Assembly (NCBI GenBank): GCA_026417975.1
Contig: JAOACD010000007.1
Location: 68,994 to 132,993 of the forward strand
Origin: Melioribacter sp.
Lineage (GTDB): Bacteria; Bacteroidota; Ignavibacteria; Ignavibacteriales; Melioribacteraceae
Reading direction: 5' to 3'
DNA length: 64,000 bases
Position 1 is the first letter of the stretch, and each line of letters opens with the position of its first letter. The notes under the pieces were generated by a model. That model was not told the origin of the DNA, made no database searches, and was given only the letters and a program-made list of their open reading frames with translations. Below, piece by piece: positions 8,013 to 17,055 of the stretch. The translations under genes and the position numbers were made by a program.

Positions 8013-9206
8013 TTGGCAGATTTATTCAAAAAATGTTACGAGTTTACCCGGGCTGACGAAGTCAAAGCCAAGGGTGTATATCCATATTTTAGACCCATTG
8101 AAGAAAATGAGGGACCTGTAGTTCAAATTGAAGGTAGAAAAATTGTTATGGCAGGTTCCAATAACTATTTGGGTCTAACTGCTCATCCAAAAGTTAAAGA
8201 AGCTGCAATAAAGGCAGTAGAAAAATATGGAACAGGTTGTTCTGGTTCCCGTTATTTAACTGGTACTCTTGATCTCCATATTGAATTAGAAAATAGGCTT
8301 GCAAAATTTTTTGGTGTTGAAGCTGTACTCCTTTATAGTACTGGATATCAAACTGCACAAGGTATAATTGCAACTCTTGTACAAAAAGGCGAATACGTCA
8401 TTTCAGACAGAGATAATCATGCTTGTATTGTAGCAGGACAAATTATGGCGCGTGGTGCAACTGCTGAATTAGTACGATACAAACACAACGATATGAATGA
8501 TTTAGAGAGAGTTCTTCAAAAGATTCCTATTGAAGCTGGGAAGTTAATTGTAAGTGATGGAGTCTTTAGCACAGGGGGAGAAATAGTCGATTTACCAACT
8601 CTTGTAAGTTTAGCAAAAAAATACAACGCCAGAGTTCTAATTGACGATGCTCATGCAGTAGGAGTCATTGGTAAAGGTGGAAGAGGCACTGCAAGTGAAT
8701 TCAACTTAGAAAAAGAAGTTGATTTAACAATGGGCACATTTAGCAAAACTTTTGCCTCATTAGGTGGTTTTGTAGCTGGTCCAGAAAGAGTTATTAATTA
8801 TCTAAAACATCACTCCTCTGCTTTAATTTTTAGTGCATCACCAACACCTGCAGCAGTTGCAGCAGCTCTTGCAGCTCTTGATATCCTTGAACAAGAACCA
8901 TGGCGTGTTCAAAAACTCATTAACAATGCTAATAAAGTTCGCCAAGGATTAAAAGAAGCTGGTTTCAATATTGTAGACGGAAGAACTGCTATTGTTCCTG
9001 TCATTGTTGGAGATGATGAACTAGCATTCAAGATGTGGAGAAAATTATTCGACGCTGGAGTATTTGTTAATGTCTTTATATCACCAGGAGTTCCGCCAGG
9101 AAGACAAATGATGAGAACAAGCTATATGTCAACTCACGAAGACGAACACCTTGAATTTATAATTGATACCTTCAAAAAAGTTGGCAAAGAATTAGGATTA
9201 ATATAA
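8013..9206 (+). CDS. spt: serine palmitoyltransferase (alpha-oxoamine synthase family)
   Basis: Condenses L-serine with a long-chain acyl thioester to give 3-ketosphinganine, the first step of sphingolipid synthesis; cytoplasmic, PLP-dependent. At 397 residues it is a normal soluble bacterial [13 protein letters not shown] near residue 21 is a hallmark of the Bacteroidota enzymes, [12 protein letters not shown] follows, His136 (DRDNHACI) stacks on PLP, Asp211 and His214 lie in LIDDAHAVG, and the Schiff-base lysine is Lys245 in [13 protein letters not shown]. The start is a TTG at 8013, set by a perfect AGGAGG at 8002-8007 with a five-base gap; no ATG is suitably placed. A glycine C-acetyltransferase or AONS assignment is the alternative, but the YPYFR signature and the flanking SDR and acyltransferase favour SPT. 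Confidence 0.87.
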   Translation: MADLFKKCYEFTRADEVKAKGVYPYFRPIEENEGPVVQIEGRKIVMAGSNNYLGLTAHPKVKEAAIKAVEKYGTGCSGSRYLTGTLDLHIELENRLAKFFGVEAVLLYSTGYQTAQGIIATLVQKGEYVISDRDNHACIVAGQIMARGATAELVRYKHNDMNDLERVLQKIPIEAGKLIVSDGVFSTGGEIVDLPTLVSLAKKYNARVLIDDAHAVGVIGKGGRGTASEFNLEKEVDLTMGTFSKTFASLGGFVAGPERVINYLKHHSSALIFSASPTPAAVAAALAALDILEQEPWRVQKLINNANKVRQGLKEAGFNIVDGRTAIVPVIVGDDELAFKMWRKLFDAGVFVNVFISPGVPPGRQMMRTSYMSTHEDEHLEFIIDTFKKVGKELGLI

Positions 9207-9211
9207 TTAAT

Positions 9212-9251
9212 ACTGATGACAACGGTTATTAAAATTAACCGTGTCATCAGT
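9212..9251 (+). terminator. long hairpin between spt and the GNAT gene
   Basis: Arms ACTGATGAC-A-ACGGTTA (9212-9228) and TAACCGTGTCATCAGT (9236-9251) pair over 16 bp with a single bulged A at 9221 and a seven-base loop. A short T run follows at 9259-9264, a few bases after the stem, so it may act as a weak terminator or as an mRNA-stabilising processing hairpin that sets the ratio of the two products. The following ribosome-binding site (9271-9275) is outside the stem. Confidence 0.6.
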
Positions 9252-9280
9252 AAATATCTTTTTTATGGGTGGAGGCTCAA

Positions 9281-10402
9281 ATGTCTAATATAAAAATTCT
9301 TAAAGTCGAATCCGTAAATGATTTAATGACTTTTATAAAATTCCCCTGGAAAATTTATAAAGATAATCCTTATTGGGTTCCCCCACTAATTTATGACAAG
9401 AAAAAAATACTCGATAAAAAGAAAAATCCATTCTTTGAACATGCTGATATGGAATTATTTTTAGCTATTAAAAATGGTGAACTTGCTGGTAGAATTGCAG
9501 CAATTAAAAATGACCTTCATAATCAATACCACAACGATAAGGTTGGATTTTTTGGCTTTTTTGAATGTATTGATGACCAAGAAGTAGCAAATATGCTTTT
9601 TGATACTGCAAAAGACTGGCTTAAATCAAAAGGACTTAGTGCTATGCGTGGTCCGGCAAATCCATCTTCTAATGATGAATATGGAATGTTGTTAGAAGGT
9701 TTTGATGATGAACCAAGATTACTTATGCCTTACAATCCAAAATATTATCTTGAATTGTGTGAAAATTATGGTTTTAAAAAAGCAAAAGATCTTTATGCCT
9801 ATAAAATTGTTTACGAAAAAGTAATTCAATCAGATAAATTAAGGAGAGTTGCTGAGGTTGCAAGAGAACGCTCTAAAATTAGAATTAGTGAACTTAACCT
9901 AAAAGATTTCAAAAGAGAATTAGAAAAAGTCAAATACGTTTACAACAAAGCATGGGCTCCCAATTGGGGTTTTGTACCAATGACTGAAAAAGAAATTGAT
10001 GCTTTGGCAAAAGATTTAAAACCACTGGTCGAACCCTCTTTAGTTTTATTTGGTGAAATTGATGGTCAACTTATAGGATTTTCTCTTGTAATGCTTGATT
10101 ATAATCAAATATTTAAAACAATGAATGGGAAATTATTTCCTTTTGGTTTTATTAAACTTTTTACTCATAGAAAAAAAATTACATGGGTAAGAATTTTAAC
10201 ACTTGGAATAATTCCAGAATATCAAAGAAGAGGACTCGACTCTGTTTTCTATTGGGAAATTATACAAAGATGCCATAAACTTGGCATCAACTATGGAGAA
10301 GCGAGTTGGATTCTTGAAGATAACGAAATGATGAATCGTGGAGCTGAAGTTCTTAATGGAGAACTTTACAAAAAATATAGAATCTACGAAACCCCAATTT
10401 AA
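9281..10402 (+). CDS. GNAT-fold acyltransferase, candidate ceramide synthase
   Basis: A 373-residue protein whose C-terminal half carries a GNAT acyl-CoA binding core: LTLGIIPEYQRRGLDSVFYW (motif A, with the QRRGLD pyrophosphate loop) after LFGEIDGQLIGFSLVM. The N-terminal half (FPWKIYKDNPYWVPPL, RGPANPSSNDEYGML) is shared by a widespread, poorly characterised family often mislabelled in databases. GGAGG at 9271-9275 fixes the ATG at 9281. It follows spt on the same strand after a hairpin. In Caulobacter the bacterial ceramide synthase that N-acylates the sphingoid base is, as I recall, a GNAT-type acyltransferase encoded near spt, so N-acylation of (keto)sphinganine is the best guess. Its stop overlaps the convergent porD gene by four bases. 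Confidence 0.7.
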   Translation: MSNIKILKVESVNDLMTFIKFPWKIYKDNPYWVPPLIYDKKKILDKKKNPFFEHADMELFLAIKNGELAGRIAAIKNDLHNQYHNDKVGFFGFFECIDDQEVANMLFDTAKDWLKSKGLSAMRGPANPSSNDEYGMLLEGFDDEPRLLMPYNPKYYLELCENYGFKKAKDLYAYKIVYEKVIQSDKLRRVAEVARERSKIRISELNLKDFKRELEKVKYVYNKAWAPNWGFVPMTEKEIDALAKDLKPLVEPSLVLFGEIDGQLIGFSLVMLDYNQIFKTMNGKLFPFGFIKLFTHRKKITWVRILTLGIIPEYQRRGLDSVFYWEIIQRCHKLGINYGEASWILEDNEMMNRGAEVLNGELYKKYRIYETPI

Positions 10403-11283
10403 TTTTTTAATGCTTCTTCATACTTTGCTATATGTGGAGCATCTATTTTTTTAAGAGTTTCAAAAATTGTTTTATCTGGATAATTTTTAAGATACTCAAC
10501 TATCTCACCTGCTTTTGCATCAAAAAATACTTTTAACAAAACACTCCTGGTATCAATCTGATCCCTTACCTTTTCAAGATTTTTTATTAGCTTAACAATA
10601 TTTTTCATTGCAGTTTCTGGTTCAGTTTCAAATATATCAAGCCCATTGTAATGATAATCATAATAATCTATTCTGAATTGTTGATATTTTGCATTAAGAA
10701 GATTTTCCACTAAACCTCTACGGTTATACAAAGTACCTTTAGGTTGCCATCCCTCTGCAAATTGGCTATTTGTTCCCTTAATTGTAATTTCTAATGCTTT
10801 AGAAAAATATTCGGAACCTCCTAATTTAATGTATGAATCCAAATCGAATCCAATTATAATGTAAGCATAGTAATCCAGCAAACTAACAAGCGGATCAAAA
10901 TCTGTTTGATTAAAATACATGGCTTGGTTTTTTTCGTATTTAAAATTCCATGCATTATCTAAAATATTAAGCATAAGAGAATTTCTTTCAGTTCCTTCAA
11001 TTGGGCGCTGGCTAGTTATTACAAGCTGTGCCTTATATTTTGTTTCATCATCAGAACTTATAAAGAAAATATTAAAGCTGCATTTGATTTTTTCGCCTTC
11101 CCACTTCCTTCCTGTAAATTTAGTGTTATTAAGGTAATCCTGAACCTGAGTTTTAAAATTCTCTAATCTTTCTTTTGCTGCAACAGAAAGTTGTTCATAA
11201 TTAACTTCTACCGTTGCATCAAGTTCCTGTGATTTTATAAATGTTGAAAAAATAAAAAGAATAATTAACAAAAGCTTTTTCAT
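10399..11283 (-). CDS. porD: type IX secretion system-associated protein PorD (DUF4835)
   Basis: A 294-residue exported protein of the DUF4835 family, named PorD for its association with type IX secretion genes; its exact role is not established. A signal peptide (MKKLLLIILFIFSTFIKSQ) is followed by ELDATVEVNYEQLSV and FKTQVQDYLNNTKFT, with aromatic-rich repeats such as LLDYYAYIIIGFD and the conserved RGLVENLLN region, all typical of the family. Presence of porD agrees with the four type IX sorting tails in the 45-55 kb region. It is divergent from the PorV/PorQ-like gene across about 75 bp, so the two may share a regulatory region. Membership is judged by eye from the pattern. Confidence 0.8.
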   Translation of the reverse strand: MKKLLLIILFIFSTFIKSQELDATVEVNYEQLSVAAKERLENFKTQVQDYLNNTKFTGRKWEGEKIKCSFNIFFISSDDETKYKAQLVITSQRPIEGTERNSLMLNILDNAWNFKYEKNQAMYFNQTDFDPLVSLLDYYAYIIIGFDLDSYIKLGGSEYFSKALEITIKGTNSQFAEGWQPKGTLYNRRGLVENLLNAKYQQFRIDYYDYHYNGLDIFETEPETAMKNIVKLIKNLEKVRDQIDTRSVLLKVFFDAKAGEIVEYLKNYPDKTIFETLKKIDAPHIAKYEEALKN

Positions 11284-11357
11284 ATCCTTCCTCTTTTCTC
11301 TTTTTTCAAAATATGTATTTGAAAATTATTTTACAATGTTTTAACTTACAATTGCTT

Positions 11358-12161
11358 ATGACGAAGGGTATAAGATTTTTCTTTTTTATATTACTTTTCA
11401 CTAACTTTTGTTTCGCACAAATAAAACCAGGTGCAAGAGAAGCTTCTTTGTCTTTTTCAAATATAACTACTCAAGATGCATTTTCTATATTCTACAATCC
11501 TTCTGTAATATCTGATTATGTAGACAAAACTATAGGTTTTTCTTACGCACCTGCTCCCTTTGAGTTAAAAGAACTATCCACTACATACTTAACATTCATC
11601 TATCCTACTTCAATAGGAAATTTTAGTACTGGTTTAATGGTTTATGGATTTGAACTTTATAAAGAAACTCAGTTTGCTTTAGCATACAGTAATTACTTAA
11701 CAAAAAGTTTTTCTTTTGGTATTACATCTATTTATAAAAATTTATCAATTAAAAATTATGGAAATAAAGGATATATCTTATTTAACTTAGGAGGTAAAGT
11801 AAACATAAATAAAAATTTAACAATAGGTTTCTTCGTAGAAAATTTCACAAGGACATCAATAAAATATGAGGATAATCAATTCCCTATAGTTATGAATCTT
11901 GGAATTTCTTATCAACCTGTAAATGAATTAAATATTTTTGCAGCCTTACACAAAGATATTAATTACGATTTTGCTTTTAGCATCGGGACAGAATATAACA
12001 TTACAGATTTTTTATCGTTAAGAATTGGTACATCAAACCTATCTAATGAATATTCAGGTGGCTTTGGCTTAAAATACAATTTATTAACCTTAGAATATGC
12101 ATTACTATCTCATAGTGAGTTAGGAATAACTCATCAATTTGGTTTAGTATTAAACTTTTAA
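11358..12161 (+). CDS. PorV/PorQ-like outer-membrane beta-barrel protein
   Basis: A 267-residue outer-membrane barrel. The ATG at 11358 is preferred to that at 11313 because it begins the signal peptide MTKGIRFFFFILLFTNFCFAQ. The mature N-terminus PGAREASLSFSNI followed by DAFSIFYNPSV is the hallmark of the PorV/PorQ (UPF0164-like) family, in which PorV shuttles type IX substrates to the attachment complex. The remainder alternates short amphipathic strands (FALAYSNYLTKSFSFGITS, LNIFAALHKDINYDFAFSIG) and ends with a hydrophobic strand closing on Phe, as expected of barrels. It is six bases upstream of the helix-hairpin-helix barrel gene and almost certainly co-transcribed. Being PorQ, PorV or a paralogue with another cargo cannot be settled here. 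Confidence 0.75.
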   Translation: MTKGIRFFFFILLFTNFCFAQIKPGAREASLSFSNITTQDAFSIFYNPSVISDYVDKTIGFSYAPAPFELKELSTTYLTFIYPTSIGNFSTGLMVYGFELYKETQFALAYSNYLTKSFSFGITSIYKNLSIKNYGNKGYILFNLGGKVNINKNLTIGFFVENFTRTSIKYEDNQFPIVMNLGISYQPVNELNIFAALHKDINYDFAFSIGTEYNITDFLSLRIGTSNLSNEYSGGFGLKYNLLTLEYALLSHSELGITHQFGLVLNF

Positions 12162-12167
12162 GAGCAA

Positions 12168-14135
12168 ATGAAGGGCACTTTCTTTTTCTTCTTTTTAATA
12201 ATTTTGTCTACTTATTGCTTTTCTCAAACTGACACTATCGACAACAACACATATATTCAATCTTTAATTGAAGATGCTTCATTAGAAAATAACGAAAATC
12301 AATTAGTTGACATTTTCGAAGAATTAAGTCAAAACCCTATAAATATAAATCATGCTTCTATAAATGAACTATTGAAAATCCCATTTATGAATTATCCATC
12401 TGCTCAGGAAATAATAAAACTTAAAAATCAAAAAGGTAAAATAAATTCTATTGAAGACCTTAGAACTCTAGAAAATTTGGATGATAATTTTATAAATAAA
12501 ATTTCTCCCTTTATAAAATTTGACGAAATGCCTTATCTTCCAAAGTTTACATTAAAAAATATTTTTTCTGATTTAAAATTATATCATCGAACAAGAATAT
12601 TATATAATATTCAAAAAGAAAGAGGATTTTCTGAAAATAAATTTACTGGAACTAGAGGTAAACTATACAACAGAATAAATATTAATTCTAATAAATACTT
12701 CAGCACATGTATACTTTTTGAAAAAGATAATGGTGAAAAATCTTTATTAGACTTTTATTCATTTAATTTACAACTTAAAAACTTTTCACATTTTTCAGAT
12801 ATAACGTTAGGAGATTATAATATTGAATTCGGGCAAGGATTGGTTTTATGGAGCCCATATTCATTTTCGAAAGGTGTAGACGCGGTAAATTTAATATCAA
12901 GGAATTCCAAAATTATTAGAACTTACTCAGGCACTAATGAAAACAATTTTTTAAGAGGTCTATCGTTTAATTTATCAATTAAGAATTTAACTATTACCCC
13001 ATTTATTTCGTTTAATTTACTTGATGCTTCAATTGATAGTAATACAAACAAAATAAATTCACTATTAACAGATGGCTACCATAGAACTAAAACAGAGCTT
13101 AAGAAAAAGAATATAGTATCAGAAAAAATTTTAGGAATGGTTTCTTATTATGAAATTAATAAATTAAATAAAGTAGGACTTCTTTACTATAATAATCAAT
13201 TCAACCACGAATTTGAAAATAACCTCACATACTCAAAAAATTCATTTGATTACTTTTCGTTTTGTTATTCTTCTGTAATTAGAAAAATTTACTTATCTGG
13301 AGAGTTTGCTTATTATAATTCATTAGTAGCTTCTATCAATAACTTAAGTTTTGAAGTTAGTAAAAATTTATCTTTGTTATTTTCCTTGAGAATCTATCCA
13401 CCAAATTTTTGGAGTTTACACGGAAACCCTTTTGGTGAGAAAAGTGTAACTCAAAATGAAACTGGGTTTTATAGTGGAATTTACATTAAAACAACTTTTG
13501 GTAATTTTAATTTTTACTACGACCAATTTAAATTTCCTAAAGGAACTTCAAATTCTTATTTACCTGCAAAAGGAGAAGAATTCCTTATTTTTTACTACCA
13601 CAAAATATTTAAAAACACTGAATTAAGAATTAAATACAAAAAAGAGAAAAAAGAGCAAGAAACTGTTGTAAATAACATTAATGTTTTATATCCAAGAACT
13701 ATTGAAAATATTCGTCTAGAAATTCAAAATAATTTAACTAATAAATTAAAATTAAAAACCAGAATAGAATACATTTCGACGAAATTCTATCAGCAAAACG
13801 AGAAAGGGCTTATGATTTTTGAAGATATTAATTACAATCCTATAAAAACCTTAAAAATTTTTACAAGAGTTATTTTCTTCAAAACTGATTCTTATTATTC
13901 AAGAATATATCAATATGAAAATGATTTACCAGGATTGGTAACAATTCCTTTTGTTTATGGTGAAGGTATGAGATGGTATATTTTGTTCAAGTATCAAACA
14001 AATTTTGGATTAATTTTATCGATCAAGTATTCTGAGCTTTTCAAACCAACTGAAAAAATAATAGGAAGTGGTTACAACGAAATAAAGGGCAATTTAAATA
14101 ATGATATAAGTTTCCAGGTAGATTATCAATTATAA
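12168..14135 (+). CDS. helix-hairpin-helix domain plus outer-membrane beta-barrel protein
   Basis: A 655-residue exported protein of unusual architecture. After the signal peptide (MKGTFFFFFLIILSTYCFSQ) comes a ComEA-like helix-hairpin-helix region in residues 50-125: NPININHASINELLKIPF and SAQEIIKLKNQKGKINSIED, then LRTLENLDDNFINKI. The rest, from about residue 130, is a long series of aromatic-rich amphipathic beta strands with the look of an outer-membrane barrel, containing FGQGLVLWSPYSFSKG. Helix-hairpin-helix motifs usually bind DNA backbones, so a role in DNA uptake is possible, but the motif may instead be a protein-binding module. It shares an operon with the PorV/PorQ-like gene. Similar fusions exist in Bacteroidota without a defined function. 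Confidence 0.75.
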   Translation: MKGTFFFFFLIILSTYCFSQTDTIDNNTYIQSLIEDASLENNENQLVDIFEELSQNPININHASINELLKIPFMNYPSAQEIIKLKNQKGKINSIEDLRTLENLDDNFINKISPFIKFDEMPYLPKFTLKNIFSDLKLYHRTRILYNIQKERGFSENKFTGTRGKLYNRININSNKYFSTCILFEKDNGEKSLLDFYSFNLQLKNFSHFSDITLGDYNIEFGQGLVLWSPYSFSKGVDAVNLISRNSKIIRTYSGTNENNFLRGLSFNLSIKNLTITPFISFNLLDASIDSNTNKINSLLTDGYHRTKTELKKKNIVSEKILGMVSYYEINKLNKVGLLYYNNQFNHEFENNLTYSKNSFDYFSFCYSSVIRKIYLSGEFAYYNSLVASINNLSFEVSKNLSLLFSLRIYPPNFWSLHGNPFGEKSVTQNETGFYSGIYIKTTFGNFNFYYDQFKFPKGTSNSYLPAKGEEFLIFYYHKIFKNTELRIKYKKEKKEQETVVNNINVLYPRTIENIRLEIQNNLTNKLKLKTRIEYISTKFYQQNEKGLMIFEDINYNPIKTLKIFTRVIFFKTDSYYSRIYQYENDLPGLVTIPFVYGEGMRWYILFKYQTNFGLILSIKYSELFKPTEKIIGSGYNEIKGNLNNDISFQVDYQL

Positions 14136-14194
14136 AATGTAATATTCAAAAATTCCTTTTTGCAGAAAATTAAATGTTTTTAATAGACTTATTC

Positions 14195-14788
14195 TCAATT
14201 CATTAATTCAATGGAAGCTAAAACAGATTCAATAAATTTTCTTTCTTCTGTTACTTTATCTTTCAAAATTGTGAAATCAAATTGTACTATTGTTTTTTTG
14301 CTATTAAAAACAATTCTATAGTTTACATACCCACCTATTTCATATTTAAATTGAGTAAAACTTATAGTTGAATTTTCAAAATTGGTTATTTCTAAATTGT
14401 TGGAAATATACTTTTTAGACAAAAAATTTTTGTAAATATTAAGTTTTTCGTTAAATGTCAACAAGCTATCTTTTAGCTCAACTAACCCAACATTTAAAAG
14501 GCTTTTGGAAGAATCATTAAAAAATAAGTAAAGAGGCTTAAAAATAAAGTTCTTTTCAATTTGATTATTTCTTAGTTTTTCATTTTTTTGAGAAAGTTCA
14601 GCATTTATCATCTGCCAATTTTTAGGTTGATAAAACTTTATTCCTAATTGTTCAGAGTTTATCAAATTATCCAATTTAGATTTATCTAATGAAAGTTTTT
14701 TAAAATCAGTTTTGGAATCTTCAGATTTTGTACAATGGCCTAACAGAATCATTAAAAAAAATAAATAAAAATAAAAGTTCTTTTTCAT
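14195..14788 (-). CDS. putative lipoprotein of unknown function
   Basis: A 197-residue protein that I do not recognise. It has a signal peptide with lipobox LLGHC (Cys19), then a lysine- and serine-rich linker. The mature domain is a mixed alpha/beta fold with IKFYQPKNWQMINAEL, which resembles the opening of proteins with a PsbP/Mog1-like or DUF1795 fold, and ends in a helix (EERKFIESVLASIELM). Such domains are common in exported Bacteroidota lipoproteins. It is alone on the minus strand between two plus-strand units, convergent with the barrel gene. Confidence 0.7.
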   Translation of the reverse strand: MKKNFYFYLFFLMILLGHCTKSEDSKTDFKKLSLDKSKLDNLINSEQLGIKFYQPKNWQMINAELSQKNEKLRNNQIEKNFIFKPLYLFFNDSSKSLLNVGLVELKDSLLTFNEKLNIYKNFLSKKYISNNLEITNFENSTISFTQFKYEIGGYVNYRIVFNSKKTIVQFDFTILKDKVTEERKFIESVLASIELMN

Positions 14789-15056
14789 TTCTTTTTTTAG
14801 ATTTAACTTTATACTATAATTTAGTAAAAAATAATAGACATATATAACAATATTTTAGATTTGTTAATTATAATCCCAATTCATAATTTTGACGTAGCAA
14901 TTGGTCTATATATGAAATACATAGACTTCCAAAAATTAACTGGTAGAAAAAATCTTCGTAACTTTTTAAGCTCGCGTTTTGAACAAGTCTTTTAAGTTCT
15001 CTCCTGCTTTACTATGAACCTTTCTATTTTAAAATCATAAATTAGGAGAGATACAT

Positions 15057-16385
15057 ATGATTGAGAAAAAAAATTCTTCAGTAAATCCTAATAACGCTCT
15101 TGATATTTTAAAAAAAGTAATGCTTATTGATGGTTTTGAGATAGTGTTGGATTTAGAAAAAAGTAGTGGTTTAACTATTGTAGATAAACGAAACGGTGAT
15201 AAGTACTTAGATTTTTACTCTTTCTTTGCATCTTCACCTCTTGGCATGAATCATCCAAAACTCAATACAAAAGAATTCAAAGAAGAATTAACATTAGCTG
15301 CAATGAATAAACCTTCAAACTCAGATATTTACACTTTAGAGATGGCAAAATTTGTAGACACTCTTTGTCGTTTAGCAATGCCTCAATACTTTAAGCATTT
15401 ATTTTTTGTTGAAGGTGGAACACTGGGTGTTGAAAATGGCTTAAAGGCAGCATTTGATTGGAAGGTTAAGAAAAATTTTATGAAAGGATACAAAGAAGAA
15501 AAAGGTCAACAAGTAATTCATTTTAGGCAAGCATTCCATGGGAGATCTGGCTATACCCTGTCACTCACAAATACAGACCCTGTTAAAACAGCTCACTATC
15601 CCAAATTTAACTGGCCAAGAATTACTAATCCAAAAATCATTTTCCCAATCGAAGAAAATTTAGAAAAAATTCAACAAATGGAAGCTCAGGCAATAAATGA
15701 AATATATTCAGCTATTAAAAATAACAAAGATGATATTGCTGCAATTATAATTGAACCAATTCAAGGAGAAGGAGGGGATAACCATTTTAGAAAAGAATTT
15801 TTCCAAAAACTTAGAGAAATTGCTGATGAAGAAGAAATTATGTTAATAATTGATGAAGTACAAACTGGGGTTGGATTAACAGGTAAAATGTGGGCTCATG
15901 AATATTTTGTTAAACCAGATATAATGGCATTTGGGAAAAAGCTGCAAGTATGTGGAATTATGGTAGGAGAACGAATCGACGAAGTAGAAGATAATGTATT
16001 AAAAGTTTCTGGAAGAATAAACTCAACTTGGGGCGGTAATTTAACAGATATGGTTAGAGCAAGAAAATACCTTGAAATAATTATAGAAGATAACCTAATA
16101 GAAAATGCAAGAGTAGTAGGCAAGTATCTACTAGAAAAACTACTTGAAGTTCAAAAAGATTTTCCTCAATTAGTTCAACAGGCTCGAGGACTTGGATTAA
16201 TGTGTGCATTTGATATGCCAAATCCAGAAATTAGAAAAAAATTTTTAACAAGACTTTTTGAAAACAAAATGTTAATGTTAGGATGTGGTGTTTCTACTAT
16301 AAGATTTAGACCTCCATTAATTATAAGCAAAGAGGAAGTTGACAAAGGAATTGAGATAATAAGAAAGACACTGAAAAGCCTATAA
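15057..16385 (+). CDS. lat: L-lysine 6-transaminase
   Basis: Class III PLP aminotransferase that moves the epsilon-amino group of L-lysine to 2-oxoglutarate, giving 2-aminoadipate semialdehyde (piperideine-6-carboxylate); cytoplasmic. The 442-residue length fits the Lat family. FFASSPLGMNHPKL near residue 56, EGGTLGVENGLKAAFDW, FRQAFHGRSGYTLSLTNT, IIEPIQGEGGDNHFR, IIDEVQTGVGLTGKMW and the Schiff-base lysine Lys294 in AFGKKLQVCG are all family-specific; FGKKxQVCG in particular separates Lat from other omega-aminotransferases. The AGGAGAG Shine-Dalgarno supports the ATG. It stands alone, with a strong terminator after it, so the role is probably lysine catabolism; no aminoadipate semialdehyde dehydrogenase is nearby. 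Confidence 0.92.
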   Translation: MIEKKNSSVNPNNALDILKKVMLIDGFEIVLDLEKSSGLTIVDKRNGDKYLDFYSFFASSPLGMNHPKLNTKEFKEELTLAAMNKPSNSDIYTLEMAKFVDTLCRLAMPQYFKHLFFVEGGTLGVENGLKAAFDWKVKKNFMKGYKEEKGQQVIHFRQAFHGRSGYTLSLTNTDPVKTAHYPKFNWPRITNPKIIFPIEENLEKIQQMEAQAINEIYSAIKNNKDDIAAIIIEPIQGEGGDNHFRKEFFQKLREIADEEEIMLIIDEVQTGVGLTGKMWAHEYFVKPDIMAFGKKLQVCGIMVGERIDEVEDNVLKVSGRINSTWGGNLTDMVRARKYLEIIIEDNLIENARVVGKYLLEKLLEVQKDFPQLVQQARGLGLMCAFDMPNPEIRKKFLTRLFENKMLMLGCGVSTIRFRPPLIISKEEVDKGIEIIRKTLKSL

Positions 16386-16387
16386 AA

Positions 16388-16410
16388 AAAGGCTCGTTTA
16401 CCGAGCCTTT
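16388..16410. terminator. bidirectional intrinsic terminator between lat and a lipoprotein gene
   Basis: AAAGGCTCG (16388-16396) pairs with CGAGCCTTT (16402-16410) around a five-base loop, flanked by A and T runs. It sits three bases after lat and eight before the stop of the convergent lipoprotein gene, so it can end transcription from both sides. Confidence 0.85.
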
Positions 16411-16417
16411 ATATTAG

Positions 16418-16858
16418 TTAGTTACCCGAACCTTGGTCATGCTTTTTTTCCATTTTCTGTACTAGCTTAAACCTAATTGGTCCGTTGAATAATTGATGTG
16501 AATTCCAAAGCTTATAACCTCCTGCTAAACTATTATCTTCTCCAAACCAAGCATCAATATCGCCATTTATATTTCCAACATTAGTATCTTTTAAGGTAAA
16601 TGTTAATATGGTATGGCGATTTATAACAGTTCCTTCAAAATTAAACGTGATTGCATTCCAACTTCCCGTTCCATATACTTTATTTCCTTCGTGCGATAAA
16701 AGTAAAATGACTATAGGTTCAGGTTCATTAGATGAATATGGTATAGATTGATATTGCCCACTGTAATCATTATTTACAGTTGGCTCTACAATTTTTTCTG
16801 TAACACATGCGGTTACAAAAAATATTATCAACATTCCAACAACTAAAACCTTTTTCAT
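16418..16858 (-). CDS. small putative lipoprotein, all-beta
   Basis: A 146-residue protein with no recognised family. The signal peptide ends in a lipobox VTACV (Cys18). The mature part is predicted beta-rich with regular strands: GQYQSIPYSS, KVYGTGSWNAITFNFEG, HTILTFTLKD, NGDIDAWFGEDNSLAGGYKL and a final IRFKLVQKMEKK, a pattern close to small lipocalin-like or beta-sandwich lipoproteins. The C-terminal end is charged and His/Gln/Gly rich. It is convergent with lat and shares its terminator. Function unknown. Confidence 0.7.
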   Translation of the reverse strand: MKKVLVVGMLIIFFVTACVTEKIVEPTVNNDYSGQYQSIPYSSNEPEPIVILLLSHEGNKVYGTGSWNAITFNFEGTVINRHTILTFTLKDTNVGNINGDIDAWFGEDNSLAGGYKLWNSHQLFNGPIRFKLVQKMEKKHDQGSGN

Positions 16859-17055
16859 AATAACACCATTATAGTTTAATCTTTATTTCTGATTAATTAT
16901 CGGAAAGTGTTCAAGTAAGTTTAATTTGGCAGGCTTTAAAAGTTTTCGAGTATTTAAAAACATTTGAGGAAAAATTTTAGCACTAAAATTTTTTGATATA
17001 TTTTCGAAAGTATATTTATATATTTTCTATTACATTTTATAATACTTTATATTAC

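Noticed and set aside
14789-15056. Lysine riboswitch upstream of the lysine transaminase gene
   Set aside because: None of the conserved lysine-riboswitch blocks or long stems could be found; only AT-rich sequence and an AGGAGAG Shine-Dalgarno.
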